In this document: piece after piece, positions 35,256-46,080 of the stretch
Position numbering within the stretch: position 1 is the stretch's first letter
Layout of the letters: every line of letters begins with the position of its first letter
Source of the DNA: Prosopocoilus inquinatus
Lineage: Eukaryota; Arthropoda; Insecta; Coleoptera; Lucanidae
Reading direction: 5' to 3'
DNA: 64,000 nt
Assembly (NCBI GenBank): GCA_036172665.1
Contig: CM069876.1
Coordinates: 34,937,001-35,001,000 of the forward strand
Notes under the pieces: generated by a model
Told to the model about the DNA's origin: nothing
Database searches by the model: none
What the model saw: only the letters and a program-made list of their open reading frames with translations
Translations under genes and position numbers: made by a program

Positions 35256-35354
35256 CTTGACGTGCTTTCGGATTATTTGGTTTCGGGGGGAAACAAAAGG
35301 AGATTTCTTTGAGGAACTTCTCGTGTATCCTAGGCCCGCGAAATCTTGAAGCAC
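35256..35354 (-). CDS. DUF4806-like module, exon 1 of the four seen
   Basis: 99 bases bounded by the acceptor CTCTTGTAG and the donor CAAG|GTATTT. It encodes a basic, Pro-rich segment (KEISFCFPPKPNNPKARQ). It has no initiator and starts in phase 1, exactly like the Lola tail exons, so it must be joined to something upstream. The simplest reading is that the BTB part of lola is spliced here, giving a BTB-coiled coil-DUF4806 isoform. A nested separate gene with a missed first exon is the alternative. Confidence 0.68.
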
Positions 35355-35639
35355 CTACAAGAGATAGTCATCTAAATTTATGATCTAGAGGGTGTGGCAA
35401 GCAAAACTAAAAACAACCGCTTACAATAATGAGAATTACCACCGTAAAGACATTGAGGAATAAGTGGGAAAAACTTGGTTTTTTATTTAAAATGCCAGCG
35501 TGGGGATGAATCGGTAGGTTTCATTAGCTTGCCGAAGTGAAGGACTCGCAGTATCTAAGCCATTTTCATCTCAAGGTCATGCACAAGACATTATGGTGGC
35601 ACCAACACTACTTGCAAAAGTAAAGGGACGAATACGCAA

Positions 35640-35690
35640 CCTGTGTTTCGCCCCTCTTTTGATATCCATCACTCTTTTGATATCCATCAC
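35640..35690. repeat. short tandem duplication
   Basis: CTCTTTTGATATCCATCACT is repeated immediately (TCTTTTGATATCCATCACTG). Confidence 0.7.
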
Positions 35691-35904
35691 TGTGTACGAT
35701 TACCCCACAACTTAATGTAAAGATGGGGGTGATACATTCCACTCCTCTTAAATTCTCGAACAAATTTGGGGAGCATTTCTCACCTATAATGCAACTCAAG
35801 TATGTCGTAGGCGTTTCAGTTCTAAGAGGTTCGATGTCTTCGTGTTCTAGGTGTCCTTGACACTGTACTGGAAAGCCTAAGATCACAGTCATCCGTTTTT
35901 AAGT

Positions 35905-36000
35905 CTTCAATAATACGTCTTGACCAATTACAGCTCGCTTTTATCGACATGCGAATTGACCATGTCGATAAAACTGAGCTTTGATTGGTCAATGTATTAC
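35905..36000. mobile_element. short hairpin element
   Basis: AATACGTCTTGACCAATTAC plus AGCTCGCTTTTATCGACATG pairs with CATGTCGATAAAACTGAGCT plus TTGATTGGTCAATGTATT; about 95 bases. Confidence 0.65.
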
Positions 36001-36599
36001 AGGAAACGTACAAACGGAGAGCTCTGAACTTAGTGGAGTCTGATACAAACGCGTACCCAACGTATTATGATAGAATACTATCGAACATGTAATTTTGACA
36101 TTATACATTTTGACATTTACTCCTACATATCGGAAATAGGTTTTTAAACCAACACGGCTCTCATTAAAACACATCGAGTTCCCTCGACCGTGCCAAAATT
36201 TGTTTACACCACTCTAAGCAGAATCTTGTTTGTGTTACTGCCGACAAGATACATCATTATAGGTCTTGAGCGCAAAGAAGAAGGACCCGGTACATCTTTG
36301 TGATGACCACCAGGTCCCTGGGGGAGGTTTTGCTCCTAACGCCACGCTTCCTCAACAAACCATCACATACTAACGCACCCTAATTACGTTCCAAAATCTT
36401 AGAAGGGTCTTATCTAAAGGGTATGCCAATAACAACTGCATTTTTTTATTTAAAAAATGAACACTCTACAATACAATGTCTACCACGCAGAAGAGAATAT
36501 CTGGCAAGTGGCTTCCATGACTACGCTGGTAGGAGTTCACTCACTTTGTGGCATGAGGTCGGCTACATTTCAGTGATGTGGCGTTGTATTTTATTCTTT

Positions 36600-37560
36600 A
36601 CGTCTGAAATTATTTGGGGATTGATTTTGTACACCTGACTCTTCAAATATCCCCAAAGAAAAATGTCCGAAGGGTTCAAGCCGCACGAACACGGATTTCT
36701 TTTTGTAGACCTGACTCTTTAAAATCTCCAAAGAAAAATGTCCAAAGGAGTCAAGTCGCTCAATCTTGTTGGGTTATTCTTGTAGACCTGACCCAAATAT
36801 CCTCAAAGAAAAAAGTCCATGACTGCACGATCTCGTTGGCCAATTCTGGTCTCCAAACCGAGAATTTATTTGACTCGGAAATTTGCGTACTCTCTCTTGA
36901 CGTATGGCGGATCGCACTATCCTGTTGGAAGTAAACATCTTCCTCGTCAACGTTTTTCCAATTGGTGTCAAAAAACTTGTTTATCATTTTACGATAACGA
37001 ACATCATTAACCGTGATTTTTCTTCACCAGCGTCATTTTGCAAAAAATATGGCTCCATCCCGCCTCGGGATCAAGATCTTCCTCAAACTTACTTTTCGGC
37101 GATACATGGGTAGCTCATGAATGGCATGTGGTTGTTCTTCTTTCCAAATCCGACAATTCTGTTTATTTCCGTAGTCATCCAAGTGGAAGTGACCTTCATG
37201 TTTGACTTCCATTGTCCATTCCAAAAACTGCCTTCGCCCAGCATGAACAATCGGCTTCAAATCTTACATCAATTGAATCTCCTAGGCCTTTAGCTCAAGA
37301 TCTTTATGCAAAACTCGATGAAGGTTTGTTGGTGGGATGGCTAATTGTTAAGAATGATACCACATGGGTCCCTTGACACACTGTCATTAACTCGTGGCTA
37401 CAATTTACGAACGATCAGGACGGCAACGCAGAAGTGGTGTTTTTCCGTCTTCAAGAGAAGATGAACGTTCGAATTTCTTCACCAAAGACACTTGACAGAA
37501 AGACGATCACGTCTACCGTCGAAAAGAGAACGTAATCTACGGTTTGTGATCGTAAAAGTT
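36600..37560 (-). pseudogene. mariner-type transposase remnant
   Basis: Broken frames carry landmarks of mariner-family transposases in the correct order: a helix-turn-helix end (LHRVLHKDLELK-like, 37260-37330), LKPIVHAGRRQFLEW, then HFHLDDYGNKQNCRIW-like sequence at 37130-37200 and FQQDSAIRHTSRES at 36895-36945. Frameshifts and stops break it, and the catalytic-core remnant reads through only in pieces. No clear terminal repeats were found at its ends. Confidence 0.72.
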
Positions 37561-37749
37561 TCTCCATTTTGATAATGCGTTTTAATAATTAATAAATCAC
37601 AGCTCGTCATTTTGTAAATGGCAATGCTTCAATGCTACATGACACTATAAGTATGGCCGCTTGACGTTTACCATACGGCAACCAAAAGGCGCGGCGGGAT
37701 TTTCAAAAAAAGGAAGTTGTTATTGGAAGACAGATGTTGATATAATACG

Positions 37750-38430
37750 TTTGAAACCGATTTCCAGGTTGAGTCCATGGCACCACTTTCCTCCAGCCAC
37801 ATTCTCCACATTCTCTGCCCCCATCTAAGAGGAGTCTTGCATAGGTCATTATCAATGAGAGAGACCGCAAGTTTGGATTCAGGTGGTGCTTACCAAGTCT
37901 CTGTCGAAGTCCTCTCTCCGATGTGTGGGTCTTGGCATTTAGACATCAGTCTTGTGCCTTGCCTTTCAGAATGTTACTGGGGTCTTATTGATTGCCCTCT
38001 AGATGTGTGCATCTATAATCGCTTTGCAAATTAATGCAGGACTGCTTAGGACGCCATGTCTCTTCAAACCATCAAACCAGAATGTCAGTGGGGTCTTATC
38101 TATTCCCCTTCAAATGTAGGCAGGTCTGAAACCGATTTCCAAATTGATGCAAGGCTCCTCAGAGCATGTTCCATGGCGTCACTCCTTCCATCCATACTAA
38201 ACTTTCTCTGTACCGGTCTAAGTGGGATTTTGAGTGGAGAGAGATCGGACGGGTCTTCAGATTTATCTGGATACAAGGCAGGTCTTAGGCGAAATTCCAC
38301 CTTCGATGACTGGCTCTCCGCACTAGATATTATATCTTGTCGAAGAAATGTGAGCGGTGGACGTCCGCTTTCCAACGATGATTGGATACCGTCTGTTTGC
38401 CGGAATATTCTCCACGACGCTGTTTGAAAA
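37750..38430. other. GC-richer block, possibly two diverged units
   Basis: GAAACCGATTTCCA occurs at about 37753 and 38128, each followed by a CCATGGC(A/G)CCACT-like, CTCCTTCC/CCTCCAGCC and CTAAG(A/T)G block, suggesting a duplicated unit of about 375 bases. Plus-strand frames of 85 and 123 codons exist but I recognise no protein. Confidence 0.3.
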
Positions 38431-39045
38431 TCCTATATCTTGTTTCCAATCGTTCGCTTTCATTCTTTCGTTTTATTACAAGGTAAACACATGATTATAA
38501 GTGACTCCATAAACCACAAGGCGACGCAGGGCCTTCCATAATCACACTCGTTGCCACCACGTGGACATCAAAAATGTTTCCATTTTGTGATTCTCCCAAC
38601 CCAAGGGCTGCCGTCATCTCCATGTTGCCTTTAAAAAAACTTTCGCAAAATGGTTTATTAAAATTAGTCGCTGATAGCGGTTCGAGACAACTTTCGGATA
38701 CCATTTTGGTTCAAGCTGCCATAACAATGTGTTGCATCTAGAAACATACGTAATGGTTTCTTTTGTTATATCTTCGTTGCTGAGTCCACTTACGTTTAAG
38801 TATTTACAATATTTTGAATGGTTTAGATATGGCTTGCTTAAAAAAGCACAATGCAGGACCTAGTAGGTGGTCTTGCGGTACATTTGACGTGACGGAGTGG
38901 GATGTAGTCACAATTACGATTTCAAGATGGTGGGTTTCACTGCACTATTTAATATTTAAGTTTTAAATTTAAAGTAATCGTAGAGTATTACATAAAGCCA
39001 CTTTGCACTCACTTCAACTTTCTTAGTTACACATCATACAGTGAT

Positions 39046-39303
39046 ATACAGGGTGATGGAAAAATGACGCATCCGGGCCACACTGCGATAACTGCTTAAA
39101 ATGAAACAAAAAACTGTTTTCAAAATATTAAAAACAATTAATAAAATAATGATTCCAGTCAATGATAATTAACAAAAAAAAATCATACACCAACAGGGTT
39201 GTTAGAACTGTACTGTAATTACATAAGACAGAAGATGATTTTGAAAACAGTTTTTGTGGTTAATTTTAAGTACCAGTGCGCCATTTTCCCATTACTCGGT
39301 GTA
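39046..39303. mobile_element. MITE with ATACAGGGTGATGGAAAAATG ends
   Basis: TACAGGGTGATGGAAAAATG pairs imperfectly with CCATTTTCCCATTACTCGGT; inner AAACTGTTTTCAAAAT pairs with ATTTTGAAAACAGTTT. Confidence 0.62.
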
Positions 39304-40069
39304 AGCGCTATACTGAGTGATCAGCACTCATTGCAACAGCAATGATCACTGCCCACTTCTTGTGTGTGTTCACGTACTTCTAATACCTTCACTGGTTATT
39401 ATTTCATTTTGTAATAATTAAAATACCGTAACTATGTTTAGTTTCAAATAAAATCAAAAGGCCATAAATATTTCGTGCGTATATATTATAGTAAAATAAC
39501 ATAGCAAATGCTTAAAATTAAAATCTATATAATAAATTTGATAATAAAAACTTGAAGACAATCGATAATAAAATATTATACGTTGAGATGAATGATCGTT
39601 CTAACTTTTCGTGTTTATTATTAAAATCATTGCATTAACTGAGTCAGTCCAAGCACTCAAACACAGAACCCTCCAAAGAGGGTTCGGACGTGTTGAATAC
39701 CCATCGGGAAAAGCATTTAATTAAAACTAAGGGTCAGTATTTTCATGTGCGATTAACTTTAACCGACGATTAATTCCTATGGAAACCAACCAGCGATTGA
39801 AGTTATAAGGGCTAGTATGTCAATAGTGTCAATAACTTTGAGCTTAGGCTTGTTCCCACGTGTACAATTTTTGAGACGATTGTTTCTGCGGATAAAATAA
39901 AGTATAAAGTTAATCCGTGACTGAAATACCGGCTCCTAAAGATGATGTACCTAAAGGATCGAATATTCAGTACGTACAAATGTAATGTTTTTATAAAAAT
40001 TAAGTTGCTATTAAATAATATTAGGTTCGAATCATAACGCGTACAAGGAAGATGAATTTCCTACAATTT

Positions 40070-40270
40070 TGCACACGAAGAATAATGAAATCGAAATTAC
40101 GGAAGCTGCAATATTGCACCTAATTCATGCACTCAATTAAGGATATTTTTTGCATAGCAAATGCAACATCCGATATACCCCACCTGCCTAACAATCAGGG
40201 ATGAGGAAAATGCATGTGTCGATCTTCCGGGTCCTTCGAGTGAAGCCTCTTGACTTAACTACGCGTTGAA
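40070..40270. repeat. dispersed repeat (copy 1)
   Basis: Matches 63780-64000 in the same orientation: TGCACTCAATTAAGGATATT, CATCCGATATACCCCACCTG, CCTTCGAGTGAAGCC and CTACGCGTT blocks in order. Confidence 0.65.
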
Positions 40271-40431
40271 ATTATTTTTTTTTTCATTTTCACTTATTTA
40301 ATCAGTGTTTCTCCAGTTTATAATTAATTTCGAGAATGAAGATACAACTCCTCATGGTTACAATGAAAATACCGACCCTAAATTAACTTAAACCTAAATA
40401 AATATAAAACTATAATTGCAATCGAGTCAGC

Positions 40432-40655
40432 TCAATATCTGTTCCTTGCCGAGCTTTTCATTTTCAAGTTGTGCTTCTTCAGGGCGTGAGTTTTCAGTTC
40501 GGACTTGTAGTAAAACTTGCACTGGCACATCGGACAACAGACCAGTTTCTCCTTGCCGCATTCAATCCTCATGTGTCTCGTCAGATTGCACTTCATCGTG
40601 TAACTTTTGCCGCAGTCGTCACACTTGAAAGGCCTTATCAGCCTGCGTATCCTGC
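40432..40655 (-). CDS. lola: lola alternative last exon, finger pair (type A)
   Basis: Encodes 74 residues with a basic lead (RIRRLIRPF). Finger 1: C12, C15, H28, C33; finger 2: C41, C44, H57, H62, followed by a basic tail. The linker is CGKEKLVCC. The acceptor is CCGTATTTCAG. A decayed copy of its 5' half and of about 250 bases of upstream intron lies at 41680-42040, showing that this exon was duplicated with its flank. Confidence 0.9.
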
Positions 40656-41384
40656 CTGAAATACGGGCGCAAATTAAATTTGGTAAAGCACGGAGCGGGT
40701 ATTTGAGAAAGAAACATTACTTGCTGCAATAGTCACTAAACAGACACTAGAAGATACACATAGAAGAAGCACGGAGAAGAATTGTTATTTGCTAATTGTT
40801 TTATGGTACAAAGAATCAGTGGTTGTTTCTGTAATAAGATTTCGATATTAAAAAGAAAAAAAAAACAGATGTAATGTGTGTTGTAATTAATTTTATTTAA
40901 TTCAATTACATTTCAATTTTTTTCTTGATTGCATCCTAATTGAAAACGAACACTTGTTTTACGCCGTACAGAAACGTGAATTACGACGAAATAATAAGTC
41001 TTCTGAACTCACTAACTAGGATTTCCGTCGATAAAGTAAAGTCTGGGGCCGTCTGGTTGCGGAAAATCTAACACAATAGTTACTCTACTAACACACTATT
41101 TTATTATCTCGCGTAAAAACCGTTGAAAGATTTTAACATTGGATAGATAACTTGAACATGAATTAGGAGAAAACAAATCAAGTATTTGTCTTGACGTTAC
41201 ACTAAAAACCTAAAAGTTTATGTTACCAGATAGAAAATTGAATTAAAAAAAAGGCTTTTCTGAATTTTGTAAGGATTTTAACGAACCGAGCATCGCCTAA
41301 TTAAGCGGGTAAAGCAAATCAAGTATTTACTCTGAGGCTGTCCTAAAAAAAAATCTCTTCTATATAAAACTGAAACCATGAGCT

Positions 41385-41584
41385 TCATTGGATTTGTTCC
41401 AAGTGCTTCCGGAAGGTGTGCGAGTACAAATGCTGCTTGAAATAAAACTTCTTTTCGCAGAAACGACATTGAAGCTTCTTCTCTTTACTGCACTGTACTC
41501 GAATGTGCCTCAAAAGATTGTGCTTCATCGTGTAACACCTGTTGCAGGTCTCGCATTGATAGGGGTGAGTTTCGCTGAGCTTTC
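41385..41584 (-). CDS. lola: lola alternative last exon, finger pair (type B, copy 1)
   Basis: Encodes 66 residues. Finger 1: C11, C14, H27, C32; finger 2: C40, C43, H56, H61. The linker is CSKEKKLQC. It is a close paralogue of the exon at 44529, sharing SETHPYQCET, RHIRVQC and EKKFYFKQ. The conserved base-contact region of finger 2 suggests both bind related sites. The acceptor is CTGTTTTTAG. Confidence 0.9.
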
Positions 41585-41679
41585 CTAAAAACAGATTCGA
41601 TTAATTACTGAAGTCAACAGTCAACAATCAAACAATCAATAAGCCAGCAATCCAGTCAACCCAATATTGTTCCTTGATT

Positions 41680-41781
41680 CTTCTGTTTCCTTGCCACAAG
41701 TGTCACATCAGATTGTAACTTTTCCGTAGTTACAGTCACAGTCACAGTACTTGAAAGGCCTTACCAGAATGCGTATTCTGC
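41680..41781 (-). pseudogene. lola: decayed copy of lola type A exon
   Basis: It starts after a TTTTAG acceptor with GCAGAATACGC, nearly identical to the start of the exon at 40655, and keeps GGCCTTTCAAG and a GGCAAGGA segment. Internal deletion and drift remove the first-finger His, and an in-frame TGA ends the tail after about 23 residues. Upstream flank (to about 42040) also matches that of the 40432 exon. Confidence 0.75.
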
Positions 41782-42599
41782 CTAAAATTAAATTTTGTTA
41801 AATACGAAGAGGTAGTATTCGAGAAACCTTACTTCCTGCAATAGTCACTAAAGAGTACATTGGGGTGAATTGTTATTCGCTAATTCGTTTTTTTTATTGT
41901 ACAAAAAATCAAAGAGCAAATAATCTTTTGAGATCGACCAATTGAATCGAGTACTTCGGTCAAGCAGAAAACACCATCAGTAACTAGTTGATCGATTGTA
42001 TACAGTTACCAAATTACAGTTTCGGAAGCATTTCTCACGTTACCAAATATTTTCGATTTAGTTCGTTTACAACACGAGAATATTTTCTTCTCTGGAATTT
42101 GTTAATGTAGTATTTCCAGTTTTGAAGTAACTTCTAAGTTGTGGTTACCTCTGTAATACGCCTTCGATATTAAAAAGAAAAAGAAAACAGAAGTAATGTG
42201 TTTCGTAATCAATTTTATTTATCAATCTAATTTATGCTTGACTGTATTCAAATTATTGAAAGCGAACAATGATTAAAATCGGACAGAAAAATATTTGATT
42301 CAAGGAACATCTGTTTGTGGAAAATCCAATATAATAGTTACCGTGATAACACATTTTATTTTATTTTTCTCGCGTAGAAACCGAACAGCTGTTGACATCA
42401 CTGAACACGTTAATAAAATAATACGAGGTTATTCTGAAATTCAAAATAATTTGCTAATTTAATATTTCCAATTTTGAAATAACTTCTAAGTTGTGGCTGC
42501 CTCTGTAATACGACTTCGATATTAAAAAGAAAAAGAAAACAGAAGTAATGTGTGTTGTAATTAATTTAATTAATTATCAACCTCATTTATGCTTGATTG

Positions 42600-42700
42600 T
42601 TTTCTAAGTACTGAAAACGAACAATTGGTAATGTTGACCAGAAAAGCGAACAATGCATTAAAAAGCGTGTTGTGAACTTAGTACGGTTTCGTTCGATAAT
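42600..42700 (-). pseudogene. scrap resembling type B exon flank
   Basis: Contains AATGTTGACCAGAAAAGCGA followed by a TAAAAAGCGTGTTGTGAACT-like stretch, matching the sequence just beyond the type B remnants at 43411 and 44037. Too short and diverged to encode fingers. Confidence 0.35.
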
Positions 42701-42880
42701 ATAAAGAAAATATTTAATACAAGGAACATCTTGTTGTGGAAAATCTAATATAATAGTTACGCTAATAATACATTCAATTTTTTTTCCGCGTAGACACCGA
42801 ACAGGATAGTCGTCAACTGAATCGTGATAATAAAGTAAAAAAAAACGTTATTCTGAAATTCAAAATAATGTGTCTACTAT

Positions 42881-42883
<3 letters not shown>

Positions 42884-42914
<31 letters not shown>

Positions 42915-42916
42915 GA
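42884..42916. repeat. (AAT)n microsatellite
   Basis: About ten consecutive AAT/TAA triplets interrupting a copy of the intronic repeat. Confidence 0.9.
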
Positions 42917-43404
42917 GTTTTATTAGATCAACAGCGAATAAAGAAATTCAAAAAAATATAATTCATTTGAGGATGATATGGATCTGATCTGGACAAACCG
43001 AACAATTGTTGACACCAAACAGTCTATTAAATCTTAATAGTAAAGTAAAAAGGTTATTCTGAAATTCAAAATGCGTCCAACATTAAAAAGAAAAAAAAAT
43101 TGCATTCGGATGGAGGATGATCTGTACGAGGAAAATCTAATATAACACTTACTCTGACTTGACCCATATCTTTTTTCTGACAGAAACCGAATAGTTCTTA
43201 ACACCGGATGGTCAGCTAAATAATAATGAATAAAAAAATTATTCCGAAATCTAGGGAGATTAACTTTTTTTTTCTTCACAAATACGAACGGTTTTTCTAA
43301 ACTTATCCGGACTGATTATAAGAACAAGTAATTAAAGGAAATCAAATGAAGGTTACACTTAAAAAATCCTCTCGTATAAAAAAAAACTGCTGCTCACAAA
43401 ACTC

Positions 43405-43450
43405 CGTACACTTCATTCGATCTGATCAAAGTGCTTCCGAAATGTTGAGC
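43405..43450 (-). pseudogene. lola: remnant of the 3' end of a type B exon
   Basis: The plus-strand string CTTCATTCGATCTGATCAAA and the following TGCTTCCGAAATGTTGAGCA match the last codons and stop region of the type B exons at 41385 and 44529. Nothing of the fingers survives beyond that. Confidence 0.55.
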
Positions 43451-44033
43451 AGAAAAGTGAATTACAATCAAGTAAAAAGGAATGTAGGGTTTCTTTCGAT
43501 AGTAAAGAATCATTTGATTAGAGAATGATCCAGACGTGGACATTTTTTAATAGTTACTCAAACATTACATTTAAAAAAATTACTCGCATAGAAACCGAAG
43601 AGTTGTCGACGCCAGACAGTCAACTGAATCGTAAAAATAAAGTAAATAAACAGGTCATTCTGAAATCTAAAACGTGTACAACATTTAAAAAAATATTTGA
43701 TTCGAGGATGGTCTGGTTGGGGAAAATCTAATATAATAGTTACTCTATCTACACAAAAAAATTTTTTTTTTCGTATTGAAACCAAACAGTTCTTTACAAC
43801 GGGCAGTCACCTTAATCAAAAAAGTTATTCTAAAATCTAGGGTAACTATTTTTTTTTTTCTTCGTAAGTATGAACGGTTATTCGGAACATTGTACGTTTT
43901 TTTTTGGACTTTAAGAAAATTAAATGATTTTGTGTTAAATGTGATAATTAAGGAAAATAAAACAAAGAATTTATTCTGAGGTTACACATAAAAATATCTC
44001 TTGTATAAAAAATTCTACTGCTCACAAAGCTGC

Positions 44034-44085
44034 ATAAACTTCATTCGTTCTAATCAAAGTGCTTCCGAAATGTTGAGCAGAAAAG
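44034..44085 (-). pseudogene. lola: second remnant of the 3' end of a type B exon
   Basis: Same conserved string as at 43405 (CTTCATTCGTTCTAATCAAA, then TGCTTCCGAAATGTTGAGCA), with the same preceding GAGGTTACACATAAAA flank as the live type B exons. About 630 bases from the other remnant, suggesting an old tandem unit of that size. Confidence 0.55.
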
Positions 44086-44528
44086 TGAATTACAATCAAA
44101 TAAAAAAAAGAGTGTTGCGAACTCAAGAGGGTTTGTTCCAATAAAAAAAATATTTGATTCGAGGATGATCTGGATGTGGATAATCTTATAACAGTTACTT
44201 TAACATTACACTAAAAAAAAAATTCGCGCACAGAAACCGAACAGGTAGTTGTCGAGACCAGACAGACACTGAATCATAATAACAAAGTAAAAAGTTCATT
44301 CTAAAATCTGAAATAATTTGTTCAACATTAAAAAAAAAAGTTTGATTCGAGGGTGATCTGGTTGGGGAAAATCTAATATAACAGTTACTCTGATTACACC
44401 AAAAAAAAATTTTTTTTCGTACAGAAACCGAACAGTTCTTAACACCGAACTGAATAAAACAGGTTATCTAGAGAAATTAAAATCAAGAATTTACTCGGAG
44501 GTTACATTGAAAGAAAACACCCTTGGCT

Positions 44529-44734
44529 TCATTCGATACGATCCACATGTTTCCGAAAGGTGTGCGAGTACAAGTCCTGCTTGAAATAAAACTTCTTTTC
44601 ACAGAAGGGACATTGCAACTTCTTTTCTTTGCCGCATTGCACGCGTATGTGCCTCAAGAGGTTCTGCTTCAACGTGTAACACCTGTAGCACGTCTCACAT
44701 TGATACGGGTGAGTCTCACTGATTGTGTGTTTTC
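44529..44734 (-). CDS. lola: lola alternative last exon, finger pair (type B, copy 2)
   Basis: Encodes 68 residues. Finger 1: C13, C16, H29, C34; finger 2: C42, C45, H58, H63. The linker is CGKEKKLQC. It differs from the 41385 exon mainly in its first residues, in finger 1 helix positions (TLKQNLL versus TMKHNLL) and in the second finger (KQDLYSH versus KQHLYSH). The acceptor is GAATTTGTTTTTAG. Confidence 0.91.
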
Positions 44735-44824
44735 CTAAAAACAAATTCGATGAATTTCAGTCAGCAACACAGTAAAGAATCAGTAGATAGTAGCGCGGGC
44801 GTTCGGAAAGTGCACGCAATTGCC

Positions 44825-44958
44825 AGAAATGTTTTAATGTTATCTCATGCTCTCGCGCAATGATATTTGAACCCCTCTTTCAGCTATCGCCCTCGAAATA
44901 GATCTCGCGCTTTCATGCACACGACCGAGTGTTCTTGTGGCGTCACCTAATTCGCCGT
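44825..44958 (-). repeat. dispersed repeat, inverted partner of 53450-53600
   Basis: Reverse complement of the 53450-53600 sequence: AATGTTATCTCATGC, CGCGCTTTCATGCACACGAC and GTTCTTGTGGCGTCACCTAA each match. Confidence 0.65.
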
Positions 44959-45063
44959 GGCCAGCAAGCAACCATGACGCTTATGACTAAACAGGGGGAG
45001 GAAAAAAGGGGCGCGGATTTAGGTGCATTCATTCGCTTTATTTTAATTTTTGCACACCACACA

Positions 45064-45248
45064 CTACAAAATATGCTTGAAACTGATTTTGTGCCGTGTT
45101 AAGTGCTCCTGTCTTTTGAACATTTTCCCGCAGGAGTTGCACCTGTATTTCCGCCTGATTTGCTCGCAATCGTAATAGTAGTGTTTGTGAAGAGAGTTGA
45201 TTTTGTGGTAGCGTTTTCCGCAGTTCGGACACGCGTGTCTTCCCAAAT
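45064..45248 (-). CDS. lola: lola alternative last exon, finger pair
   Basis: Encodes 61 residues. Finger 1: C7, C10, H23, C28; finger 2: C37, C40, H53, H59, with a five-residue H-H spacing (longer than usual). The linker is CEQIRRKYRC, lacking the Gly-Lys. The acceptor is TTTTGTTTGTAG, the stop is TAG, and AATAAA is at 45037-45042. The protein ends two residues after the last His. Confidence 0.88.
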
Positions 45249-45779
45249 CTACAAACAAAATTCATTTAAATCTCTACTACACCGTACACGACCGGCTAAA
45301 CTTCATTAAGATCGCCGTTTAGTTTCATGCAGTACATTATATACAGGGTGCTATCAAACTTCGATTAAATTCAATCACCTAATACATTATTTCTTCAGAA
45401 TTCCACTGTCGCTCGAAGTATTTTGACATTTGATGTTAAATACAGAGTGTGGCATCTCTTTGGTGGTCTTCTTGTGAAAGTGACGTTCCGCAAAAACATG
45501 TTTTTATATAAAAATGTCTTGAACTCAACGGGTTTCATTCGATGGTAAAAAAAATATGTGATTCAAGGAACATCTGGTTGTGGAAAATCTAACAGGATGT
45601 AATAGTTACTCTGGTATTACACTAAAAAAAATTTCTCAGGTACAAACCGACTGGTTCTTAATGCCGGATAGTTAACTGTACGTATAATAGTAAATAAATA
45701 ACTGAAAAAAAAACTCAAAACTTTATTTTTGACAACAGAAAAAATCCACATTCTATAAAAAAAAAAACGTTCTCGGTAA

Positions 45780-46003
45780 TTAGTCGATGAATATGTGTCC
45801 GAATTTCATGCGATTGTGAACCCTCAGCATGTGGCACTGAAGGTGAGTTTTCTGTCTGAAACCCCTGTTGCAGATTTCGCAGACGAAGAAACGCTTGTCC
45901 TCGCATTCGTACCTCTTATGCCTCATTAGGTTACCCTTGCTCTGGTACCCCTTGTGACACTTGTCGCATCGATAAGCCACCGGTTTGTCCGAAAATTGAT
46001 AAC
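45780..46003 (-). CDS. lola: lola alternative last exon, finger pair
   Basis: Encodes 74 residues. Finger 1: C13, C16, H29, C34; finger 2: C42, C45, H58, H63. The linker is CEDKRFFVC. The acceptor is CTTGCTGTTTTTAG; the stop is TAA; AATAAA is at 45722-45727. A MITE copy begins about 70 bases upstream of its acceptor. Confidence 0.9.
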
Positions 46004-46080
46004 CTAAAAACAGCAAGTGTGAGTTTGGAATGTCGAAAGATCACTTGAGTAACTTACCTCGCCTTGTCAATTTTTTTTTT

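Larger units (their letters stand above)
35355..40431. other. 5.1 kb without finger exons
   Basis: Contains a small hairpin element, the dead mariner transposase, a block of weak plus-strand frames at 37750-38430 and a MITE at 39046. No initiator exon for the DUF4806-like module could be recognised upstream of 35354. Confidence 0.45.
40985..45685. repeat. intronic tandem repeat family, about 110-120 bp unit, about nine diverged copies
   Basis: A unit of the form GATTCGAGGATGATCTGG, GGAAAATCTAATATAA, TAGTTACTCT, a T-rich patch, CAGAAACCGAACAGTTCTTA and a CCGGATAGTCAACTGAAT-like end recurs near 41040, 42300, 42720, 43110, 43515, 43690, 44155, 44340 and 45550. Copies are in the same orientation and differ by many substitutions and small indels. 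They alternate with scraps of the type B exon, so the array looks like repeated duplication of exon plus flank. Confidence 0.72.

Noticed and set aside
37777..38427. Plus-strand frames of 85 and 123 codons and a 91-codon minus frame
   Set aside because: No recognised motif, no splice context, and the block appears duplicated; not called as a gene.
42884..42916. CRISPR-like regular repeat
   Set aside because: It is a plain AAT microsatellite; none of the tandem repeats here has constant spacers.
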